DNA from: Pseudomonas protegens
GTDB taxonomy: Bacteria; Pseudomonadota; Gammaproteobacteria; Pseudomonadales; Pseudomonadaceae
DNA length: 64,000 bases
Direction: 5' to 3'
Assembly (NCBI RefSeq): GCF_013407925.2
Contig: NZ_CP060201.1
Location: forward strand, 6,247,001 to 6,311,000
Positions 20,636 through 28,126 of this stretch are shown here, piece after piece. The notes beneath the pieces are model-generated. The model made no database searches. It had not been told where the DNA came from and saw only the letters and a program-made list of their open reading frames with translations. Positions within the stretch are counted from its first letter, which is position 1. Every line of letters starts with the position of its first letter. The position numbers and the translations under genes are program-made.

Positions 20636-20950
20636 TCAAGGCCGTTGCGGCTTGACCGAGGTGCCGAAGGTGTTGCCCATGCGCACGCTGGTGGCCGCCG
20701 GGGTCGACAGCCCCAGCTGATTCGGCGGGCGCTTGTTCAGCGGCGCGTCCATGGCCTGCTGGTTGGCCTGGGCCGCCTTCACCGCGTCCGGATCGTTGCC
20801 CATCTGTTTGCTCAGGCAGTTGTAGTCGGGGGCCTTGTAGCCGCCGACGCTGACTTCCACGCAGCCCTCGCTGGCTTCCTCGGCCTGCAGCGTCCAGGGC
20901 AGGGCGCTGAGCAGTAACAGGACAGCGGTGTAGCAGCTTGAACGTTTCAT
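20636..20950 (-). CDS. Small exported protein of unknown function
   Basis: Protein of 104 aa. It has a clear signal peptide (about residues 1-23, SALPWTLQAEE) and a mature part with two cysteines (EGCVEVSVGGYKAPDYNCLS), which could form a disulphide. An AGGAGG six bases before the ATG at 20950 is a strong ribosome site. It is divergent from vreA across a 127-base spacer. No family is recognised; the KAPDYNCLSKQM motif looks conserved-type. Confidence 0.7.
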   Translation of the reverse strand: MKRSSCYTAVLLLLSALPWTLQAEEASEGCVEVSVGGYKAPDYNCLSKQMGNDPDAVKAAQANQQAMDAPLNKRPPNQLGLSTPAATSVRMGNTFGTSVKPQRP

Positions 20951-21045
20951 CCTGGCCTCCTGGCTGGCCCGCGGAATCGGGCCTCGATGGCCGCCGAGTG
21001 TAGTGCAAAGTCCGGCCCCGGACCGTGATGGTTTTTTTGCCGTGG

Positions 21046-21063
21046 CCGTCACACCAGATTCAT
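21046..21063 (+). promoter_or_regulatory. Candidate PhoB (Pho) box upstream of vreA
   Basis: CCGTCAC-ACCA-GATTCAT matches the Pho box layout of two 7-base half-sites (consensus CTGTCAT) with a 4-base spacer: 5/7 (6/7 if the final pyrimidine is allowed) and 4/7, with the TCA cores 11 bases apart. vre genes belong to the phosphate-starvation response in P. aeruginosa. It lies only 14 bases before the first ATG of vreA, which would fit better with translation from GTG 21105. Confidence 0.35.
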
Positions 21064-21077
21064 AAATTGGCCTCAGG

Positions 21078-21851
21078 ATGACGCTTTTCAGGGATTGGAC
21101 GCTCGTGCAGCAACGCAGCGCGCAGGTCGGGCGGTGGACTTCATTGCACAGGGGCTTGGCGACCTGTGTGCTGGGCCTTGTGCTGCTGGCGCCGCTGTTT
21201 TTTTCCGGGGTGCACGCCGCGCCTGAGGGGCCGCCCCGGGTGGACTCCCAGGCGGTGCTGGAGCTGGAGATTCCGGCCCAGGACCTGGCCCAGGCCCTGG
21301 AGCGCTTCAGTCGCTTCACCGGGATGGCTGTGCTGGTGGACCAGGAGCTGACCCGGGGCCGGCGTTCGGTGGGAATCAAGGGCCGCTTCAGCGCTCGCGA
21401 CGCGTTGACTCGCCTGCTGGCGGGCACCGGCCTGATGGCGCGTTACGCTCGCAGCGACGCGTTCACCCTGCAGGTGCCCCCAGCCTCGGCGCCGGCGGCG
21501 CCCCAGGGCGTGAGCGGGGCGCGGGCGACGCGGCTCAACAGCAGCTACGCCAGCGCCGTGCAGCAGGCGGTGGAGCGCAGCCTGTGCGCTTCGCGGTTGA
21601 CCCGGCCCGGCGCCTTTCGCGCCTTGCTGCAACTGTGGATCGGCGCCGATGGCGTGGTGCAGCACAGCCGCCTGGTGAGCTCCACCGGCGATCTGCAACG
21701 GGACGAAGCCCTGGTGCAGCGCCTGGCGGCAACCCGGGTCGAACGCCCGGCCCCCAGCTCGCTGCGTCAGCCGCTGACCTTACTCTTGATACCGGACACA
21801 ACAGGGAAACGCATGGACTGCAAGGAATGGGAAGGAGCTTCCGGGGTATGA
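21078..21851 (+). CDS. vreA: VreA: periplasmic STN-domain signalling protein
   Basis: Protein of 257 aa with a signal-anchor/signal peptide ending near SGVHAAP. A secretin/TonB short N-terminal (STN) domain follows at about residues 55-130 (LELEIPAQDLAQALERFSRF). The C-terminal part (about 160-250) is built like a TonB C-terminal domain (LLQLWIGADGVVQHSRLVSS, then DEALVQRL). There is no beta-barrel, so it is not a TonB receptor. In P. aeruginosa VreA acts with VreR to control the sigma factor VreI. It overlaps vreI by 4 bases (ATGA). The first ATG (21078) has no good ribosome site; a GTG at 21105, ten bases after AGGGA, is a strong alternative that still leaves a full signal peptide. Confidence 0.85.
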   Translation: MTLFRDWTLVQQRSAQVGRWTSLHRGLATCVLGLVLLAPLFFSGVHAAPEGPPRVDSQAVLELEIPAQDLAQALERFSRFTGMAVLVDQELTRGRRSVGIKGRFSARDALTRLLAGTGLMARYARSDAFTLQVPPASAPAAPQGVSGARATRLNSSYASAVQQAVERSLCASRLTRPGAFRALLQLWIGADGVVQHSRLVSSTGDLQRDEALVQRLAATRVERPAPSSLRQPLTLLLIPDTTGKRMDCKEWEGASGV

Positions 21852-22393
21852 AAAATACCGGACACAGTACGATGGTCAGGCTGTTCCTGACGTCCTACGA
21901 GGACTTTCGGGCGCGCTTGCGCAGGCGCCTGGGGTCCGAGGATCTGGCCAACGACGTCCTGCATGAAACCTACCTGCGGGTCGACCGCATGGAAGAGCCG
22001 CCGAACCTGCTGCAGCCCAATGCCTACCTGTACCGCATGGCCCTGAACATCGCCGCCGATCGGCGCCAGTCCGACGCCCGCCTGCTGACCGGCGAGGAGG
22101 TCGAGGAGCTGCTGCAGATCGCCGATGACGCCCAGGACCCGTCCCGGGTGGTGGGTGGGCAGAAAGAAATCCAGACCCTGCTCAAGGCCCTCTACGAGTT
22201 GCCGGCGCGGCGGCGCAAGATCTTTATCGCCGCGCGCCTGGAAGAGGCGCCGCACCTGGAAATCTCCCAGCGCTTCGGCATTTCCACACGGATGGTGGAG
22301 AAGGAACTCAAGGCCGCCCTGGGACATTGCGCCCTGCGCCTTGAAAGAAAAGTCATTCAGCGGTTCGGTCCCGGGGCCGGAAAACCGTCCTAG
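21848..22393 (+). CDS. vreI: VreI: ECF sigma-70 factor
   Basis: Protein of 181 aa. The ATG at 21848 overlaps the vreA stop and follows GGAAGGAG. Region 2 is at about residues 10-75 (RRRLGSEDLANDVLHETYLR, then NAYLYRMALNIAADRR) and region 4 at about 115-165 (LPARRRKIFIAARLEE, then ISQRFGISTRMVEKELKAAL). This is an iron-starvation/FecI-type ECF factor by form. From the P. aeruginosa system it is expected to transcribe hxc, lap and pdt genes together with PhoB when phosphate is scarce. Confidence 0.92.
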   Translation: MKNTGHSTMVRLFLTSYEDFRARLRRRLGSEDLANDVLHETYLRVDRMEEPPNLLQPNAYLYRMALNIAADRRQSDARLLTGEEVEELLQIADDAQDPSRVVGGQKEIQTLLKALYELPARRRKIFIAARLEEAPHLEISQRFGISTRMVEKELKAALGHCALRLERKVIQRFGPGAGKPS

Positions 22394-22430
22394 ACAAGAG
22401 TCCCTGATCAATCCGTGAGTACCTGCGCGC

Positions 22431-23381
22431 TTGAACATTTTTAGCATCTCCCCACCCCAGGCCTCGGCGGACCAGCAACGGCTGAGCGAAGCCCGGGACT
22501 GGCTGGTCCTCCTGACTTCAGGGCAGGCCACCGCCGCCGATGCCCGCGCCCTGCGCCAGTGGTGCGCGCAGAGCCCGCAGCACGCGGCGGCCTTCGAGCA
22601 GACCAAGGCCCTGTGGCACTGCCTGCAACCGGCGGCGGCGCTGCTGGAGCAGCCAGAGCGGCCGCGCCACTTCGGGCGCCGGGCCTTTCTCGGCGGCGCG
22701 CTGGCGGCCTCGGCGGCGCTGTTCATGGTGCGCTTCACGGTGCCGGGCGGTTTTGCCGGATTGACCGCAGACTTTTCCACCGCGGTTGGCGAACAGCGCC
22801 GGGTCGATCTGGCCGAGGGCCTGAGCCTGGAACTCAACACCCAGACCCGCATCAGCCGCCTTGATCCGACCTCGGGGGAGCAGGCCATCGAATTGCTGGA
22901 GGGCGAGGTGGAAGTCTTCAGCCAGCGCCAGCAGCCGCTCCAGGTCCAGGCCGGCGACGGCAGGCTCAGTGCCCGTCAGGCGCGTTTCAACCTGCGCAAC
23001 ACTGACCATCAAGTTTGCGTGACCTGCATCGAAGGCAGCCTGCAGGTGGCCGTGGCCGGGCGCAGCATCCGCCTGGACAGCGGCCGGCAGCTGACCTACG
23101 ACGCCAAGACGGTGGGCGAGCCGACCGTCGTGGACCCCCGCAGCGTGATCGCCTGGCGCGAACAGGTGCTGGTGTTCGACAACGCCAGCCTCAACACCGT
23201 GATCAGCGAGATCAACCGCTACCGTCCGGGGATGCTGGTATTGCTCAACGCCGAACTGGGCAAGCGCAAGGTCCAGGCGCGCTTCAACCTCAACCAGCTG
23301 GCTGGCGTGGCCTTGTTGATCCGTGACGCCTACGGCGCCAAGTGCACCGAGTTGCCCGGCGGCGTGGTGTTGCTGAGCTGA
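22431..23381 (+). CDS. vreR: VreR: FecR-like anti-sigma regulator
   Basis: Protein of 316 aa. The cytoplasmic N-terminal anti-sigma domain (DUF4880-type) holds ARDWLVLLTSGQATAADARA; a membrane helix lies near residues 84-104 (FLGGALAASAALFMVRF); a periplasmic FecR domain (VGEQRRVDLAEGLSLELNTQ) and a C-terminal STN-like/DUF4974 segment (LVFDNASLNTVISEINRY) follow. It should hold VreI inactive until VreA signals. The only in-frame start before the conserved region is TTG 22431, since an in-frame stop lies at 22416 and the nearby GTG 22415 is out of frame, so translation may be weak or coupled to vreI. Confidence 0.88.
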   Translation: MNIFSISPPQASADQQRLSEARDWLVLLTSGQATAADARALRQWCAQSPQHAAAFEQTKALWHCLQPAAALLEQPERPRHFGRRAFLGGALAASAALFMVRFTVPGGFAGLTADFSTAVGEQRRVDLAEGLSLELNTQTRISRLDPTSGEQAIELLEGEVEVFSQRQQPLQVQAGDGRLSARQARFNLRNTDHQVCVTCIEGSLQVAVAGRSIRLDSGRQLTYDAKTVGEPTVVDPRSVIAWREQVLVFDNASLNTVISEINRYRPGMLVLLNAELGKRKVQARFNLNQLAGVALLIRDAYGAKCTELPGGVVLLS

Positions 23382-23395
23382 AAGGCCAAAGACTT

Positions 23396-23427
23396 AGCCG
23401 CAAGCCGCAAGCCGCAAGCCGCAAGCT
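23396..23427. repeat. Tandem GCCGCAA heptamers
   Basis: About four head-to-tail copies of a 7-base unit (GCCGCAA) end in AGCTTGGAGCG. The same unit and the same AGCTTGGAGCG end recur at about 24491-24512 next to hxcW, and a related array is at 4738-4817. Confidence 0.75.
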
Positions 23428-23529
23428 TGGAGCGAAGGAGGGCTTAAAGGTCGTTGAAACGGGGTTTGGTCGCTTTCTTTTGTAAGGCAAATCCGAGAAA
23501 CTGCGGGCCGCTTGAATGCGCCTGGTGGG

Positions 23530-23783
23530 CGGGCTAGGGTGCCTGGGCCATCGCCAAATCGATGGCTCGGATGTGCAAGTCCGAATTTTGCTAAGGCGTA
23601 GAAACGCTCAGCCATGCTTGGGCGTTTTTCATGTCCGCTGCGTTATGGCGGCCGTGCGCGGGAGATCTTCGGATCTGCCGGGTGTCCTAGCAAACTCGGT
23701 CTTGCACACCTGCGTACGGCTGCCACCCTTATTCGTGTGCAAGCGAACGGTGTCGGCTCCTATTCTTAGCTAGGAGTTTGACC
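23530..23783 (+). ncRNA. Structured 5' leader of the DUF6124 gene (candidate cis RNA)
   Basis: A long leader with several hairpins: GCCATCG...CGATGGC near 23548-23567, AAACGCTCA...TTGGGCGTTT near 23602-23628, and AGATC-TTCG-GATCT (a UUCG tetraloop) at 23663-23676. I recall near-identical wording (AAGGCGTAGA..ACGCTC, GGCGGCCGTGCGCGGGAGA, CTGCGTACGGCTGCCACC) before many DUF6124/DUF3077 genes in other pseudomonads, which implies a conserved RNA or cassette rather than random spacer. Whether it acts as an attenuator, thermosensor or processed RNA is unknown. Confidence 0.45.
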
Positions 23784-24173
23784 ATGAAAAAGATCGTTCC
23801 CGATCCACCGACTTCCTATCGCGATCCTCAGCTTAAGGCCGCCAATGCTTCCTTGCGTGAAGCGTTGACCCGGCATCCATTGGACCCTGCGATGTTCCAG
23901 TTCAAGACCACGGCCCAGGCCGTTGCACCCGACTCGCTGTTCAGCGTGCGCCCGGGCGTGGGCGTCGAGGAGGCGCTGGTGCATGTGGCGTTGCTGCTTA
24001 AATGCGCGGAGGAGGTCAGTGATGAAATCACCCGCCAGGGCACTGGCCTGGAGACCGGGTTGATCTGGTCCATGGTGCATTCGGTGGAGATGGCGCGGGC
24101 GGTGGTGGAGGCGTTGCTTGATGGCGCTCCGAGAGGCGCTGTTGGCCTGGGTTCTCCGGCGTTGTTGGAGTAG
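23784..24173 (+). CDS. DUF6124 (formerly DUF3077-type) family protein
   Basis: Protein of 129 aa starting MKKIVPDPPTS at the ATG 23784, with TAGGAG seven bases upstream. The Pro-rich opening, then DSLFSVRPGVGVEEALVHVA and a helical stretch around LLLKCAEEVSDEITR, are typical of this Pseudomonas multi-copy family. There is no membrane segment; the function is unknown. Together with its leader it forms a cassette sitting between vreR and hxcW, where P. aeruginosa (from memory) has nothing. Confidence 0.8.
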   Translation: MKKIVPDPPTSYRDPQLKAANASLREALTRHPLDPAMFQFKTTAQAVAPDSLFSVRPGVGVEEALVHVALLLKCAEEVSDEITRQGTGLETGLIWSMVHSVEMARAVVEALLDGAPRGAVGLGSPALLE

Positions 24174-24185
24174 GCGGGGATGGGG

Positions 24186-24445
24186 GGCATATCCGTTGCT
24201 GCGGGTGTGGCCGCTGGCGGTTTCGCCCTTACGGCGAGTGACTTTGAAAAGCCCAAAGTCACCAAAGGCTTCTGCCCCCGCATCCGGCACCTCGCCTAGG
24301 CTCGGCGTTCCCTCGCTCCGGCATTGCTCCGGGGGCACGCCGCCACAGGCCATCCATGGCCTGGGGCGGCTAGCTCGGCATCCATGCCGAGCTGCCCCCT
24401 GCGCAATGCCTGCACTCGGCCTCCTGAAGGGGCAGGAAGATCAAA
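24186..24445 (+). repeat. Long Pseudomonas intergenic repeat, copy 1
   Basis: About 260 bases running from GGCATATCCGTTGCTGCGG through TTTCGCCCTTACGGCGAGT, CTCCGGCATTGCTCCGGGGG and GGCATCCATGCCGAGCTGCC to GGGGCAGGAAGATCAAAAGC. The same ordered blocks recur at 32465-32725 (plus) and 33003-33335 (minus). Each holds several internal palindromes. No protein is plausible in it. It fills most of the DUF6124-hxcW gap. Confidence 0.8.
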
Positions 24446-24491
24446 AGCCACAGCCACAGCCACAGCCACAGCCACAGCCACAGCCACAGCC
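24446..24491. repeat. Tandem hexamer array (CCACAG)n
   Basis: Seven or so head-to-tail copies of a CCACAG/AGCCAC unit directly after the AAGATCAAAAG end of repeat copy 1. The array is followed by GCCGCAA units and ends about 12 bases before the hxcW stop codon. Confidence 0.85.
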
Positions 24492-24523
24492 GCAAGCCGC
24501 AAGCTTGGAGCGGCTGCTGCCGC

Positions 24524-25132
24524 CTACAGTGGCCCTAGCACCTGGCGGTAATGTTCGGTGCCCTGGGGCGTTTGCCGGGTCAGACGGATCTCCAGGCCCT
24601 GGGGGTTGTCCCGGCGGTTGCCGCTGAGCTGGCGCCAGCCCTTGTCGGGATCCCATACGCGAACCTGCAGGTCACTGACCCGGTGCAACACCGCCACCCC
24701 GTCCCGGGGCGCGGGCAAAGGGTAGCGGTCCCGAGCCTCGGCCGCGGCGCGGTACAGGGTGTCGCCCTTGAGCCACCAGCGCACCCGTTGCAGGCCGTCG
24801 CCGGGGTTGGCGGCGCTGCGGATCACCTCCAGGCGAAAGCCCTTGCTGTCGGAGCTGCGCACGCTCAGCGGCGCCGGGCTGTCGGGCTCGGCCTCTTCGC
24901 TGTCGGCCCGGATCGGTTCGCGCAGTTGCACGGCGGCCCGCAGGGCGACGTCGCGTTCCAGCTGGTTGAGGCTGCGCAGCAGTTCCTCGGTCTGTTCGGT
25001 GCTGGCCTTGAGGTGGGTGTCGGCCCGGGTGACGCTGTCCAGGCCGCGCCAGGCAATCAGGCTGACGATGGCCATGAGCATCACCGCCACCAGCACTTCG
25101 ATCAGGGTAAAGCCGCTCTGCCCAGGCTTCAT
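24524..25132 (-). CDS. hxcW: HxcW: type II secretion minor pseudopilin (GspJ)
   Basis: Protein of 202 aa. The prepilin leader is MKPGQSG, cut before FTLIEVLVAVMLMAIVSL, with Glu at +5. The C-terminal region (LHRVSDLQVRVWDPDKGW) is typical of GspJ. GspJ caps the pseudopilus with GspI and GspK. The start at 25132 overlaps the hxcU stop (ATGA), so the two are co-translated from the hxcU promoter. Confidence 0.9.
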   Translation of the reverse strand: MKPGQSGFTLIEVLVAVMLMAIVSLIAWRGLDSVTRADTHLKASTEQTEELLRSLNQLERDVALRAAVQLREPIRADSEEAEPDSPAPLSVRSSDSKGFRLEVIRSAANPGDGLQRVRWWLKGDTLYRAAAEARDRYPLPAPRDGVAVLHRVSDLQVRVWDPDKGWRQLSGNRRDNPQGLEIRLTRQTPQGTEHYRQVLGPL

Positions 25133-25590
25133 GGCTGCTCCACCACCCGCAGTTGGCCGGCGGCGCTGCGCTCCACGCCGAGTGTGTGGCGGCCGTCGGA
25201 GAGCACCAGGCGCAGCGGCGGGGTGATCCACTCGGCGTTGAGGATCAGGCGTTGCCCGGGTTCGATGCGCACGTGCAGCCCCGGGGTTTCCCAGGCGCGG
25301 GGGCGCAGCAGGGCGTCGCCACGCAGGTCGTCGATGGCGTCCCCGGACGGCGTCCGGCGGCTGAAGGCAAAGCCCTTGGCGGTGGCCTGCCAGGTGATCG
25401 GCCGGCCATCGGCGCGGGCCTCGGCCTGGGCCACTTGCAGGACCTGAACCAGGCGTTCGGCGTCCTTGCGCAACGGTTGCAGCGGGTCCGGCTTGAGGCT
25501 CAGGCCCACCGCCGCGCTGGCGATGCCGATGATCACCAGGACCACCATCAGTTCGATCAGGGTGAAGCCCCGTTGCTGGTCCGGCGGCAT
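25129..25590 (-). CDS. hxcU: HxcU: type II secretion minor pseudopilin (GspH)
   Basis: Protein of 153 aa. The leader is MPPDQQRG, cut before FTLIELMVVLVIIGIASAAV; the rest is a beta-rich GspH-type domain (ADGRPITWQATAKGFAF). It is first of a two-gene minus-strand unit with hxcW, divergent from hxcP across a 118-base spacer that should carry both promoters. Confidence 0.88.
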   Translation of the reverse strand: MPPDQQRGFTLIELMVVLVIIGIASAAVGLSLKPDPLQPLRKDAERLVQVLQVAQAEARADGRPITWQATAKGFAFSRRTPSGDAIDDLRGDALLRPRAWETPGLHVRIEPGQRLILNAEWITPPLRLVLSDGRHTLGVERSAAGQLRVVEQP

Positions 25591-25708
25591 CGGATTGCAC
25601 TCCTTGGCGATACGATCAGCCGGCTTTGTGCCGAGGATCGCGGGGTGAAATAAAACCGTGAGAATTGCTCTGTAGGCTGCGGGAACGGACAAACAGGAGG
25701 TCCCGCCA

Positions 25709-26149
25709 ATGCTTGCCACCATGCTGCGTGCCGCAGATTTTTCCGCCCCTCGACTGGTGCAATACACCGCGCTGCTGGCGGCCCTGGCCGGGGTGGTCAC
25801 CTGGTCGTCGCTGCTGCTGACCCCGGCCGAATCCCAGACCCCGGCCGTGGCGCCCCAGGTGCTCGCCGCCCGTTCCGACAGCTCGGCCCTGCAGTGGTTC
25901 GCCAACCAGCCCAGCAGCGTGGAGATCAAGGTGTCCGGGGTCATGGCCGGGGCCCGTGGCGCGGTGGCGATCCTGCGCCTGAACGACGGGCCGCCGCGCA
26001 GCTTCCTGGCCGGCGAACAACTGAGCCCGGGCGTGCGCCTGGTCGCGGTGGAGGCCGACGGTGTGCTGATCGAGCGCGGCGCCGAGCAGTCGCGGATCAA
26101 GGTCAGCAAGCTGCCGGACTCGCCGCTGTTGCCGCGGCTGACCCGCTGA
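25709..26149 (+). CDS. hxcP: HxcP: type II secretion inner-membrane protein (GspC), short form
   Basis: Protein of 146 aa with a short cytoplasmic tail, a membrane helix at about residues 16-38 and a periplasmic HR domain (SSVEIKVSGVMAGARGAVAI ... GVLIERGAEQSRIKV). GspC links the inner-membrane platform to the N0 domain of the secretin and helps choose substrates. It ends right after the HR domain and lacks the C-terminal PDZ or coiled coil of longer GspC proteins. AGGAGG sits eight bases before the ATG. It is alone on the plus strand between the minus-strand hxcU and hxcV. Confidence 0.87.
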   Translation: MLATMLRAADFSAPRLVQYTALLAALAGVVTWSSLLLTPAESQTPAVAPQVLAARSDSSALQWFANQPSSVEIKVSGVMAGARGAVAILRLNDGPPRSFLAGEQLSPGVRLVAVEADGVLIERGAEQSRIKVSKLPDSPLLPRLTR

Positions 26150-26152
26150 CGC

Positions 26153-26539
26153 TCACGGCCGTGGCCCCTGGGGCCGGCTGATCAGGGTTTCCAGGCGGGC
26201 CAGGGGCGGCGCTTCGCGGCTGCGGTCGCGCACCTGGACGCTGACCCGCAGCAGCCCGGGCGCGGCTGCGGCGCCAATTGCCTGTTCGCAGCGCAGCTTC
26301 AGTCGCCCCTGGTCGCAATCGACGCTCTTCAATCCGCTGGGCAAACCGCCTTCCAGGCGCAGCTCGGCGAGCCGGCTCTGGGCCGCCAGCAGGGCCAGGG
26401 ACTTGTCCCGCAACAGGCCGTTGCTCTGGGTCATCAGCGCGGCCACGCGCACCGCCGCGGACATCGCCACGGCAATGATGGCCAGGGCCACCAGCACTTC
26501 GATCAGGGTAAATCCAGCTTGTTTGCGCAGGGCTTGCAT
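26153..26539 (-). CDS. hxcV: HxcV: type II secretion minor pseudopilin (GspI)
   Basis: Protein of 128 aa. The leader is MQALRKQAG, cut before FTLIEVLVALAIIAVAMSAA, with Glu at +5; the LLRDKSLALLAAQSRLAELR helix is typical of GspI. It converges on hxcP with a 3-base gap and is divergent from hxcT, so it is probably a single-gene unit. Confidence 0.9.
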   Translation of the reverse strand: MQALRKQAGFTLIEVLVALAIIAVAMSAAVRVAALMTQSNGLLRDKSLALLAAQSRLAELRLEGGLPSGLKSVDCDQGRLKLRCEQAIGAAAAPGLLRVSVQVRDRSREAPPLARLETLISRPQGPRP

Positions 26540-26687
26540 GGGCCGCTCGACACCGGGAAACAGCCTCGCAGCCTAGCCTGCGGGCTTGACCGAATGGCGA
26601 CCGAAACTCCCGAGGTTTTTCAATACCACTGACATATCTTCTTGCAACACTGCGCGACGAATCGAACTCAAGCCAAGGAATGTCGAG

Positions 26688-27134
26688 ATGGATATCGCGC
26701 CTGTAACGTCGATCGCCGTACCCCGAGGCCAGCGTGGCTTCACCCTGATCGAGATCATGGTGGTGGTGGTCATCCTCGGGATTCTTGCGGTGATGGTGGT
26801 GCCCAAGGTGCTGGACCGCCCGGACCAGGCGCGGGCCACCGCGGCCAAGCAGGACATCGCCGGGCTGATGCAGGCGCTGAAGCTGTATCGCCTCGATCAC
26901 GGCAGCTACCCGAGCATGAACCAGGGCCTCAAGGTGCTGGTGGAGCGTCCGGCCAACGCCAAGGACAGCAACTGGCGCTCCTACCTGGAACGCCTGCCCA
27001 ACGATCCCTGGGGCCGCCCGTATCACTACCTCAACCCGGGAGCCAACGGCGAAGTGGACGTGTTCTCCCTGGGCGCCGACGGCCAGCCCGACGGCGAAGG
27101 CGTGAATGCCGACATCGGCTCCTGGCAGCTCTAA
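26688..27134 (+). CDS. hxcT: HxcT: type II secretion major pseudopilin (GspG)
   Basis: Protein of 148 aa. The leader ends GQRG, cut before FTLIEIMVVVVILGILAVMV. The GspG hallmarks follow: ALKLYRLDHGSYPSMNQGL, then LPNDPWGRPYHYLNPG and the calcium-site region VDVFSLGADGQPDGEG. I used the ATG 26688, eight bases after AAGGA; the frame extends 102 bases upstream without a better start. It is first gene of the hxcT-X-Y-Z-Q run. Confidence 0.95.
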   Translation: MDIAPVTSIAVPRGQRGFTLIEIMVVVVILGILAVMVVPKVLDRPDQARATAAKQDIAGLMQALKLYRLDHGSYPSMNQGLKVLVERPANAKDSNWRSYLERLPNDPWGRPYHYLNPGANGEVDVFSLGADGQPDGEGVNADIGSWQL

Positions 27135-27142
27135 GGGCGCCC

Positions 27143-28126
27143 ATGAACAGTCATTCGCCCAGTGCGGCGAAGCAGCGCGGCATGGCCATCATCAGCGCCT
27201 TGCTGATCGCCGCGGTGGTGGCGGTGATCGCCGCCGGCATGCTGTCCCGGCAGACCGTCCTGACCCGCGCGGTGGAAGCCGAGCAGGCGCGGATCGTCGG
27301 CAGCGGGGTGTTGCAGGGCGGCCTGGAATACAGCCGGCAGTTGCTCTGGGAAGCCCGCCAGCGCGAGGTGCTGACCCGGCTCGACCAGCCCTGGGCGCGG
27401 CCCATCGACGACCCGGTGCCGGGCGCATCCGGCGGCCGTTTCCAGGGGCGCCTGCAAGACCTGCAGGGCAAGTTCAACCTGCGCAACCTGGTGTTCGATC
27501 AGCAGGTGGACCCGGAGCAGGTGCAGAGCTTCCAACAGCTGTGCCAGTTGCTCGGCGTCGACTCCGCCCTGAGCCGGCGCATCAGCCAGCGGGTGATCGC
27601 CTCGTACCCGCAGCGCGTGCCTGGTACGGCCGCCGCCGGCGGCCCCCCGGGGACATTCAACAGCGGCCGCCTGACCTCGCCGGGGGCGCTGGCCCAGACC
27701 TTGCCGCCGCGCCAGCCGATGCTGCGCGGCCTGGACGACCTGCGGGGCCTGCCGGGCGTCGATGACGCGCTGCTGGCGCGCCTTGAGCCCTACGTCGGCA
27801 TCCTGCCGGGCAATACCTGGATCAATGGCAACACCGCCAGCGCCGAAGTGCTGGCGGCGGCGGTGCCCGGGCTGTCGTTGGCCCAGGCCCGGGCCCTGGT
27901 GGCGGAGCGCGACGCCGGGCACTGGTTCATCAACCGTGGCGACTTCGTCAATCGCCTGCACCTGCCCTTTGCCGCCCAGGAACGGATCAAGGTCGGCATC
28001 ACCAGCGAGTGGTTCCTGCTCCAGGGGCAGGTCCGTCGCGAGCAGCGGCAGATCACCCTGCAAGCCTTGCTGCACCGCCCCGAGGACCGCATGCCCCAGG
28101 TGATCTGGTCGCGGGTGGGCGCATGA
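27143..28126 (+). CDS. hxcX: HxcX: type II secretion minor pseudopilin (GspK)
   Basis: Protein of 327 aa. The leader ends AKQRG, cut before MAIISALLIAAVVAVIAAG; position +5 is Ser, as expected for GspK, which lacks the conserved Glu. The large alpha domain includes a helix-hairpin-helix-like stretch (LRGLPGVDDALLARLEPYV) and the typical GDFVNRLHLP. GspK sits at the pseudopilus tip. It starts 8 bases after hxcT and overlaps hxcY by 4 bases. Confidence 0.92.
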   Translation: MNSHSPSAAKQRGMAIISALLIAAVVAVIAAGMLSRQTVLTRAVEAEQARIVGSGVLQGGLEYSRQLLWEARQREVLTRLDQPWARPIDDPVPGASGGRFQGRLQDLQGKFNLRNLVFDQQVDPEQVQSFQQLCQLLGVDSALSRRISQRVIASYPQRVPGTAAAGGPPGTFNSGRLTSPGALAQTLPPRQPMLRGLDDLRGLPGVDDALLARLEPYVGILPGNTWINGNTASAEVLAAAVPGLSLAQARALVAERDAGHWFINRGDFVNRLHLPFAAQERIKVGITSEWFLLQGQVRREQRQITLQALLHRPEDRMPQVIWSRVGA

